Assembly: GCF_003660105.1 (NCBI RefSeq)
Contig: NZ_CP032823.1
Location: 1,302,001 to 1,366,000 of the forward strand
Source of the DNA: Aliarcobacter cryaerophilus ATCC 43158
Lineage (GTDB): Bacteria > Campylobacterota > Campylobacteria > Campylobacterales > Arcobacteraceae
Direction of reading: 5' to 3'
DNA length: 64,000 bases
Part shown: positions 1 to 8,900 of the stretch, piece after piece
Layout of the letters: every line of letters begins with the position of its first letter
Numbering within the stretch: position 1 is the first letter of the stretch
Notes under the pieces: model-generated
What the model was told of the DNA's origin: nothing
The model's input: only the letters and a program-made list of their open reading frames with translations
Databases searched by the model: none
Made by a program: the position numbers and the translations under genes

Positions 1-1157
1 CAAACTTCACCAGCTGTTGCTTCTATAGGATTATCGCTCTCTGCATTTGGTAATGTTTTTCCAATAATAGCCATATTTTTACCCATTTCTTCATACTCTT
101 GTTTTATCTGCTCTCTACCTTCAACAGTAAGTAATCTTGTATCCAATGTTGCATCTACAGATGTTCCTGTTGAGCTTGAATACAACTCTTTATTTATTTT
201 ACTTGTATCAGTATTTAATCTCTCTAAATCGTCTGAGTTCTCTTTATCTTTTATATTAATATTCCCTTGTCCCAATGTTGCTAGGGTTTTACTTGCATTT
301 ACACTTAGAGAATTTGAAGCATTATATCCTACACTTGAAATTCCTTTTTGCACATCTTGGTTTTTATCATTTTTACTACCTAGATTAAAGTTTGCACTTG
401 CTCCTAAAGATTTATTAGATGAGTAATTTGAGTTTGATAAGTTTCCAAATGTCAATGTATTTGTAGTAAAGTTTAGGTTATTATTATCTATAAAGTTTCC
501 ATTCTCATCATAATTCCCACTTGCAAGAAGTGAACCTTTTAGGTGTGTATTATTTCCTACATTTACATTTACTTTATCACCTATTATTGAGCTTAGGACT
601 GTTTGTTTACTTTGACTTACTCCATTACTCATAGAGAATCCACCATTTACAGAACTTGAGCCTCCACCTACATTTACATTAAACCCTTTATGGCTACTTG
701 AGGATTCATCTCTTAAAGATTCTAATACTAGGTTATTTCCTACATTTAGGTTTAATGTATCATTTGCTTTTAGATTTGCTCCTTGGAATATTGCATCATT
801 TTTTACATTTACATACATATTATTTGATTGTAGGTTTGAGTTATTATTTACAAAGCTATCATTTGAAGAGTCACTTTTTCCAAATCCTAATCCAGCAGTT
901 CCTCCACCTCCACCATACATTGTATAAGAGATACTTCCATTTAAACTTTTACTATCATTTGAAGAAGTAAACATATCTTGTGAAGCTTTTACATTTAAGT
1001 TATTTGTATTTACATACAGATTTTCATCTGCTATCACATTTGAGCCTATTACATTTGTATTTGTACTTAATTTCTCATCTGTATTTATAATGATATTTTT
1101 TGCTACTATATTTGAAGCATTTGAGGTTTGGTTTGAGTTTGAGGTATTTGATTTGTT
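1..1157 (-). repeat. Partial duplicate of the cdiA 3' region, copy 2
   Basis: This stretch aligns base for base with 3909-5065 at a constant offset of 3908 at both ends, with scattered mostly silent or conservative substitutions and no net indel. Homology fades beyond about 1157, where copy 2 switches to a signal-peptide-coding start. The left end of the repeat is outside the window. Confidence 0.9.
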
Positions 1158-1250
1158 AGAATAATGAAACCCATTTATTAAATTACCAAATACCAAAGTA
1201 TTTGATAATAAAAATATTATGATTATTGGTTTATATAGATTTTTAATCAA
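1..1250 (-). CDS. Partial CdiA/FHA-like exoprotein module with its own signal peptide
   Basis: An open frame runs from a TTG at 1250 to the left window edge without a stop (about 416 codons); the C-terminus lies outside. The first 22 codons read as a Sec signal peptide (Ile-Lys-Asn start, core IIIIFLLSNTLVFG). A short linker follows, then from about 1157 downward the frame is colinear and without net indel to residues ~1504-1889 of the large CdiA-like protein at 2987-9574. A possible SD (AAAGG) lies about 10 nt before the TTG, and an in-frame stop sits two codons upstream of it. It lacks the TPS domain needed for TpsB export. Orphan cdiA-CT cassettes downstream of cdiA are known, but an added signal peptide is unusual. 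The off-window end probably carries a different toxin; this is inference. A decaying pseudogene is possible, although the frame is intact. Confidence 0.6.
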   Translation of the reverse strand, partial: MIKNLYKPIIIIFLLSNTLVFGNLINGFHYSNKSNTSNSNQTSNASNIVAKNIIINTDEKLSTNTNVIGSNVIADENLYVNTNNLNVKASQDMFTSSNDSKSLNGSISYTMYGGGGGTAGLGFGKSDSSNDSFVNNNSNLQSNNMYVNVKNDAIFQGANLKANDTLNLNVGNNLVLESLRDESSSSHKGFNVNVGGGSSSVNGGFSMSNGVSQSKQTVLSSIIGDKVNVNVGNNTHLKGSLLASGNYDENGNFIDNNNLNFTTNTLTFGNLSNSNYSSNKSLGASANFNLGSKNDKNQDVQKGISSVGYNASNSLSVNASKTLATLGQGNINIKDKENSDDLERLNTDTSKINKELYSSSTGTSVDATLDTRLLTVEGREQIKQEYEEMGKNMAIIGKTLPNAESDNPIEATAGEV

Positions 1251-1310
1251 ATTACTTTAGCCTTTTAGTTATTACTTTAATCTAAATTATCTACAAATAA
1301 ATAAAATAAT

Positions 1311-2084
1311 TTATTTACTTTTAGCTTTTTTTAATAATTGAAGTTTATTATAAAAATAACTATTTTTATATTTAAAATTCTTTTCATAGATAGTTAAAAT
1401 ATCTTCAATTTCTATATCTTTAAATTTATTTTGTTCTATTAAAATATTTCTAAATTTTTCTTTTCTTTTTAACCAATTCTTATTTGAACTGTAATCATCA
1501 TATATTATTAGTGGTATAAGTATAATTGTAATAATTGTAATAAACCCAGAAATAATAATAATCCACTCTTTAATATATGAATAATCTACTATATTTAAAT
1601 CCCTATTATTTGGTGTACTAAAACTTATTTCTGGTATTTCATTTCCTTCAAATATAAATCTAGCTAGATAATATTTATCATCTCCTGTTTGCTTAAAGAC
1701 TTTAATATTTACCTTATACACCCTATCATTTACTTTTTCAATTTCTGAAATACCTACACTTGATGGTAAATTTGAAGGATTAAAAAACTCTTTATTTATA
1801 ATATTTGGAATATCTTTTTTAAATTCAAAAAATATCTCAACATTTTCAATCTCTCTATTTGTTCTATTAAAAAATCCAACTTGATACATACTAATCTGTT
1901 CTATCTTATTATCTTTATAAAATAAAGTAAAATCTTTTAAAATATCACTAGATATATTTAGATATTGCTCTTTTTTACTATCTTTATATTCTAATTCATT
2001 ATTATTGAATTTATCACTTATATATAAAGAAAGTATCATTGAAATTATCGATATAATCACACCTGTTATTATTTTCTTAAGCAT
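1311..2084 (-). CDS. Two-helix membrane protein of unknown function in the CDI locus
   Basis: The start is placed at ATG 2084 because AAGGAG lies 8 nt upstream; an ATG two codons earlier is only 2 nt from that SD. The 257-residue product has an N-terminal membrane helix (about 4-23), a roughly 145-residue presumably periplasmic domain, a second very hydrophobic helix (about 170-193), and a basic cytoplasmic tail of about 60 residues. I do not recognise the family. It lies between the cdiA-coupled lipoprotein and the orphan exoprotein module on the same strand. In CDI loci such positions usually hold immunity proteins or remnants of exchanged cassettes, so an immunity or accessory role is plausible but unproven. 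Confidence 0.7.
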   Translation of the reverse strand: MLKKIITGVIISIISMILSLYISDKFNNNELEYKDSKKEQYLNISSDILKDFTLFYKDNKIEQISMYQVGFFNRTNREIENVEIFFEFKKDIPNIINKEFFNPSNLPSSVGISEIEKVNDRVYKVNIKVFKQTGDDKYYLARFIFEGNEIPEISFSTPNNRDLNIVDYSYIKEWIIIISGFITIITIILIPLIIYDDYSSNKNWLKRKEKFRNILIEQNKFKDIEIEDILTIYEKNFKYKNSYFYNKLQLLKKAKSK

Positions 2085-2105
2085 AGTCATTTCTCCTTTT
2101 TGATT

Positions 2106-2990
2106 TTATTTACATTCCCACTTTTTATTTTTACCAATTTCTCTATTACATTTTCTATTAATCTCTTTTCCTTCACATAGTATATTACCATTTGTATATT
2201 CACAATTAAATGTTAAATTTTTTGCTTTTGCTTCAGCTTCAATATCATATTTCTTATCATATAAAAGTTCATCTTTTTGCATTCGTTCTATATCAATATC
2301 ATAAATCTCTAAGGAGTCAAGAATTTCTTTCATATCCATTTTAAACTGTTTTTCTATATCTAACAGTTTGTATTTTGCTAAACTTGGATTATCAGAACCA
2401 TCAAATTTTGTACCATCAAATGTAAAATTCATACTTGCAGTAATATAAATATATTTCTTATTCCCTTGTTTATCATAATATGGACAACCTATATTATAAT
2501 TTTTTCTACCTACCCCATCTGCAATATTATTAGATTTTACACTTTCCATACATTTTAATTTACCTACAAAATTTATGTATCTTTTTGAGTAATTTGCTCT
2601 CATTGTTAAATGATTTGACATCTCTCCATCATCTAAATATCTATTTGTAAAATCTTTATCAAAAGTTTTATTTTTATCTTTTTGTAAAAGAATCTTTAAA
2701 TCTTTAACATCATTATATTTCTCTTCATCACCATCAATTATTCTAACAACAGATAAAGTAATATTTTCTTTCATCATATTTGGAATTGTTCTAAAAAGAA
2801 AAATAGTATAATCATTGAAGATTCTTTCTTTATAAGTTTCAAATGGTGTTTTAGGATATGAACTAGGAGCTAATATATATATATATGGAAAAGGTACTTT
2901 TGCATTTGGTTGTAAAAGTATAGTATCTGCTTTTCTTATACAACCTGTAAATAAAAAACTTATTAAAATTATCATTACTATATTTTTCAT
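2106..2990 (-). CDS. Lipoprotein translationally coupled to cdiA; candidate immunity protein
   Basis: The start is set at ATG 2990, which overlaps the cdiA TGA as ATGA; no SD is visible, so translation probably depends on coupling. The 294-residue product begins with a short lysine, a hydrophobic stretch and the lipobox LFTGC (lipid-modified Cys17). The residue after Cys is Ile, which by the Lol +2 rule fits outer-membrane sorting. The mature part is hydrophilic and has several cysteines near its C-terminus (NCEY, ILCEG, KCNRE, WECK). No family is recognised. Immunity genes directly follow cdiA. A periplasm-facing lipoprotein would suit a toxin acting on the envelope, as with immunity lipoproteins of type VI lipase effectors. 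The immunity role is inference. Confidence 0.75.
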   Translation of the reverse strand: MKNIVMIILISFLFTGCIRKADTILLQPNAKVPFPYIYILAPSSYPKTPFETYKERIFNDYTIFLFRTIPNMMKENITLSVVRIIDGDEEKYNDVKDLKILLQKDKNKTFDKDFTNRYLDDGEMSNHLTMRANYSKRYINFVGKLKCMESVKSNNIADGVGRKNYNIGCPYYDKQGNKKYIYITASMNFTFDGTKFDGSDNPSLAKYKLLDIEKQFKMDMKEILDSLEIYDIDIERMQKDELLYDKKYDIEAEAKAKNLTFNCEYTNGNILCEGKEINRKCNREIGKNKKWECK

Positions 2991-5900
2991 TTTTTGTACC
3001 CACACTTTACATTAGTTCCAAAATCTTGGCAAATATATGTGCTATGTGGAGAATCATTTGTAAATAATTTACCAGCATTTAATATATTTAATCTATCTAA
3101 AATATCTGCTTGTTGATTATTTACTTTATTTCCACCTAAAGCTTCTCCTACAAAATCTCCATTTTTTGTATAAGCACCTGAATATTCATATCCCATACTC
3201 TTTATTATTTTATCCATATCTTTTCCATTCATTGGTGAACCAAACGATACAAATGTTTTAGTAATATCTGTTCTGTTACTAATAGGTTTCAACCCTGTTG
3301 TTGTTTGTACATAAGCTACACCATTATACACTATTGCATTTGCTTGTGAGTGCATTGCAAAGTTACTTCCATCACTTCCTCTTGCTGTTGTTGTATCATA
3401 CACAAACCCTCCAGTTTGCTTTGCTATTCCTGTTGTACCTATCCCACTTTTATCTACAAATGATTCAAATAAATCTCCTATAAATCCATACGATGGATTA
3501 TAATTTACATTTAGCTCTAATTCTGACTTATTTTTTATATCTATTTGTCCAGTTTGTTGCAGTCCATTTTTTATAGCTTCTCCTACATTATTCATCATTC
3601 CATTTATTGAATTTTGATAAGTTGCTGTATCTTTTGTAACAGTAATTGGCTCTTTTGAAACATATAAATTTTGTCCACCAAAAAGTTTTTTATCTTCATC
3701 AGATAAAGATTTATAATAACTACTATCTTCAAATCTTATAAAATCTTCCTTACTTTGTTTATATTTATCTGATTGTTCATTTACTATTTGTAAAACTTTA
3801 TGTTGTGAATCTTCTACTCCAGTTAATACTGGTATTTGAGCCAAAATACCACCATTATTTTCATTTGAAGAAATTATTCCTAGAGTTAGATATTTTGTTA
3901 AAGCATTCCAAACTTCACCAACTGTTGCTTCAATAGGATTATCACTATTTGCATCAGGTAGAGTTCCAGCAATAATATTCATATTTTTATTCATATCTTC
4001 ATACTCTTTTTTAATCTGCTCTCTTCCCTCTTCAGTTAAAAGTCTTGTATCCAATGTTGCATCTACTTTTGTTCCAGTTTTGCTTGAATACAAATCTTTA
4101 TTTATAGCATTTGTATCTCTATTTAATCTATCTAATTCATCTGAATTCTCTATATCTTTTACAGTTACATTTCCAGTTCCCAAAGTGGCTAGAGTTTTAC
4201 TTGCATTTACTTCTAGTGAATTTGAAGCTTGGTATCCTACACTTGAAATTCCTTTTTGCACATCTTGGTTTTTATCATTCTTACTACCTAGGTTAAAGTT
4301 TGCATTTGCTCCTAATGATTTATTAGATGAGTAATTTGAGTTTGAAAGGTTTTCAAATGTCAATGTATTTGTAGTTAGGTTTAGGTTTTTATTATCTACG
4401 AAATTTCCATCTTCTGTGAAGTTTCCACTTGCTAGTAATGAACCTTTTAAATGAGTATTATTCCCTACATTTACATTTACTTTATCTCCTGTTATTGAGC
4501 TTAGGACTGTTTGTTTACTTTGACTTACTCCATTACTCATAGAGAAACCACCATTTACAGAACTTGAGCTTCCACCTACATTTACATTAAACCCTTTATG
4601 GCTTGAAGAATTCTCATCTCTTAAAGATTCTAATACTAGGTTATTACCTACATTTAGGTTTAATGTATCATTTGCTCTTAGATTTGCTCCTTGGAATATT
4701 GCATCATTTTTTACATTTAGATACATATTATTTGATTGCAGGTTTGAGTTATTATTTAAAAAGCTATCACTTGAAGAGTCACTTTTTCCAAATCCTAATC
4801 CAGCAGTTCCTCCACCTCCACCGTACATAGTATAAGATACACTTCCATTTAGGCTTTTACTATCATTTGAAGAGGTAATCATATCTTGACTTGCTTTTAC
4901 ATTTAGGTTATTTGTATTTACATACAGGTTTTCATCTGCTATTACATTTGAGCCAGTTACATTTACCTTTGTACTTAATTTCTCATCTGTATTTATGATA
5001 ATATTTTTTGCTACTATATTTGAAGCATTTGAGCTTGTTGAGTTATTATTTGTATTTGATTTATTTCCATTTACATCTAAAGATATTCCAGCGCTAAATC
5101 CCCATGTTCCACTTGAAGCTGCGGCTGCTGCTGCTTGAGTTGCTATTGCTACTGTTTTACTAGCTAAATCTGCTGTTGCAGCTGCAACAGCTGCTACATA
5201 AAATCTCTCTTGGGATTTTAATTCATCTATAAACTCACTCAAATCCTCTACATCTTCATAGTCAATACCTACTTCTTTATTTTTATATCTTTGCTTTAAA
5301 TCACTTAAGGTATTCTCTAGTTTTTTTACCTCTTTTTTATAGTTACTATAATCATCTTTTACTTGTTTTAATTGTTCTGCACTCTCTTTTGCACTTTTTA
5401 CTGCACTTACTATCTCTACATACTCATTTTGAACTGTTCCACTTACACTTGCTTTAAAGCTCTTCTCTTTTATATCTTCATTATAAACATCTATTGAGTT
5501 TAAAATATTTATATCCCCTATTTGAGAGTTTAATACTAGATTATCTTTAGCTTCTAAATTACTCCCTACTACATTTATATCACTTAAACTATCAAGAACT
5601 AAATTCTCTCTTGCTTTTATGTTTGAAGAGTTATTTGTCACAGATTGAGTTGATTTATCAAATTCACTCATCTCTAATCTTCCTACTTCAAACTTAATCT
5701 TTGTTTCGCCACTAAACATATCTTTAAAGTTTTGAGTGATACCTTTTTCTGCACTTATCAATCCAATTCCTAATTTCTTATTTAAGTAATTTGAGTTTTC
5801 TACATCTTGACTTGAAAGTATATTTATCTCACCTGTATCTGCTTTTATTTCTATATTATTTGCTTCAAGATTTGAGCCTATTATAGTTGTGCTTCCACTA

Positions 5901-8900
5901 TCTACTATAATATCTTTTTTTGCATTTAGGCTACTAGAAACACTAGAAGAGCTTAGTTTATCATTTTTTGTAAGTTCTTTTGAGTAGATATTTTCATCTG
6001 AACCTAAAAGCCCTGTTAAACCTTTTAGATTAAAGCTAGATTTTTCATGTACTTCTCTTGTTTTTAAGTATTCACTTTGAGAAGCTATTAATACATTTTC
6101 TAAAGCTTTTAGTTGAATATCTGCTCCACTATTTATCTCACTAGCAAGAATATTTATATCTTTTCCTGAAGTTATTACTACATTTGCTGCTTGTGTTTCA
6201 AGCAAAGCACTATTTAGTCTTAAAGCATCTATTGCTTTTATATCTACACTTTTTTTCAATCCACCAAAAGATGATTTACTTCTTTCGTGCAGTTCCCCTT
6301 CTCTATACTCCTTTGCTATTATATTTACATCACCATCTTTTGCATTTACGATAATATTATCTTGAGCTTTTAGCTTAGATGCCTCTAAATTTACATTATT
6401 AGAAGCATTTATTACTATATCATTTGCATTTAGTTCACTAGAGTTTACACTCTCTTTATAGACCATATCTCTTTGTGTTTTTTTACTCATAAACCCTTTT
6501 GTAGTTGTTTGTGTATCTCTATAATATTCACTATTTAAAGCTAGAATATTTACATCATTTTGGGCATTTAGATTTATTTGGTTATTTGCATTTAGTTTAG
6601 AGGCTTCTAGGTTTATATTATTACCACTTTGCATTAAAATATTATTTGCATTTATATCTGATGTTTGGTATTGCACATCTTTTGCTTTATCAAATCCACC
6701 TTTAAAGTAAACATTATATCCTTGCTCTAGTTTTATTGCATTTAGGTTTATATCTCCACTTTGAGTTTGAAGAAGCAGACTATCTTTTGCACTTAAGTTT
6801 GCTCCTATATTTGTTATATCATTCTTTGCTTGGATTACTAAGTTTCCATTTGTTGCTTCTATAGAGCTTGTTTTTCCTAGGTTTGTATATGTAAAATCAT
6901 TTATTCCAAATTTTAGATTATTCGTATTTGAGTATGTTTCATTTATCACACTTCCATTTATTGAAGCTATTTGGACATCACTACCTTTTATACTTCCTCC
7001 ATTTTTATTTACAAAGTCATCATTTGAGATTAAAGTTGCTTTTCCTTTTGAAAGTAATACTCCTGCATTATTTGTAATACTATTTGCACTTATATTCATA
7101 TTTTCGTTTGTTTTTATAGTTCCACTATTATTTAGGCTATCTTTTACATCTAGGTCTATATTTTTTGCTACTATACTTGCACCTTTTAGATATTCATAAT
7201 CTTTTGCCAAATACACAACTGGCACAAGTACAAGTTTCCCATCTACTATTTGCTCTTCCATCCATACTATATCTTCTGTAAGATTTGCTAATTGTTGTTG
7301 TGAAAGTGGTTTTCCTAGCTCTAAATCTAGTATTCCACTAAGATTTACTGCACTATCCATAAGTGCTACAAACTGCTCATTCTCATTTTGAAAGTCTGGA
7401 TTTAAAGTTCTTTGTCCTTTTAATCTAAAGATTGCATCACTTACAAGTTTAGTTTCATATCCTGCATCTCCCAATCTTTTTGTCTTTCTATCCCCTTGGT
7501 AATTCATCTTCTCTAAAAAATAAGAACTTCCTATAAAGTTAGAATAATTTGTATATAGTGGATTTGACTCTACTAAATAATCTAAATTTTTGTTTGGATC
7601 TACACTTACAAACATTCCATATTTGTTTTTAGGAAGATTATAATTTTGATTATTTTTACTTTTTTCATTTATAGCTGTATTTATTAAATAGTTATTTGAT
7701 GGATTATATGTAGATGTTTCTAATACTTTATTTTCAAGAAGCCCATTTTGTAATTTATTTACATTCCCATATATACTATTTCCTGCTTGGATTGTAGAGT
7801 TTATTTGGTCTATTATATTTACATCATAATATACTTGTGTTCCTATATACTGAGAAGAGTGTCTTGTTCCTCCACCTTTATACCATTTTTTCTTTTCTGT
7901 TTTATGTATATAAATATCTTTATATGTTGTAACTAGTTTTACTATATCAACAGAGTTATTTGATAACTTATCTATATTTAAAAACATATTGTTGTTTGCA
8001 AATATTAAAGAGTAGTTATTATTTACATTGTTTACATCTAAATTGATATTATTTCCAGATAAAACTTCTGCATATTCATACGGTTCATAACTCATAGTAT
8101 CTGTATATATTTGATATGCATTGTAAGCATATCCAGCTTGATCTCTAGCAATTATTGTTGTATTAAGTCGTGTTCCATTTTGAATAGATTTTGAAGAACC
8201 ATCTATAAATTTACCTTTTATATTTGGATTACTTGCTAAATTATCAAATCTTTTAGCATATATATTTATATCTTTATTTTGTGTTTTTATTATTGATTTA
8301 TCATTTACTACATTTTGTGTTCTTTGTGTTTTATCTTTATCACCTTGAATATTTATACTATTTACTGCGAAAATTATAGCTTTTTCATTCCCTAAATCTA
8401 CAATATCATTATTTGTAGTATTCAAAAGAGTATCTTCTACATATAAATTTACACTATCATTTGAATAAATAGTATTATAATTTGTAAGATTTTGAGCAGT
8501 TATATTTATATCTTTATTTAGTGTAGCTATAGCATTTTTATTTATAATATCTTTTGCTTTTAAATCAATATTTTCTTGTGCAACTATAATCTCTTCATTT
8601 GTTATACTATCTTTTGCTTCCATATTTACACTATTTCCATAAACAATATTTGTATTAATAGAGTCACTACTTGATTTTATATCTATATTTTTCTCAGCTA
8701 TTACTTTATCTAAAACTATTTTTCCATCAGCACTTAATTTAAAATCATCTTGCGCAGTTATTTCAATAGGAAGATTTACCCCTACACCTTTTGAAGTTCC
8801 TATTAAATTTATCTTATTTGCATATATTCCACCCAAAGAGCTAGAGTCTAGTGCTAAAATTGGTTTTTCATCATTTATATTTTCAATATTTTTTATAGTT

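Noticed and set aside
698-970. Plus-strand Leu/His-rich open frame, repeated at 4603-4830
   Set aside because: Both are antisense shadows of the duplicated FHA-like coding sequence on the minus strand. The low-complexity Leu/His composition results from reading Asn/Lys-rich codons backwards.
1-1250. Pseudogene label for the cdiA fragment
   Set aside because: No stop or frameshift occurs in the visible 416 codons, and the frame opens with a plausible signal peptide, so I kept it as a partial CDS and noted the alternative.
2990-3005. Longer start for the lipoprotein (5 extra codons)
   Set aside because: The ATG at 2990 overlaps the cdiA stop and gives a normal lipoprotein signal peptide; the longer form adds residues before it without an SD.
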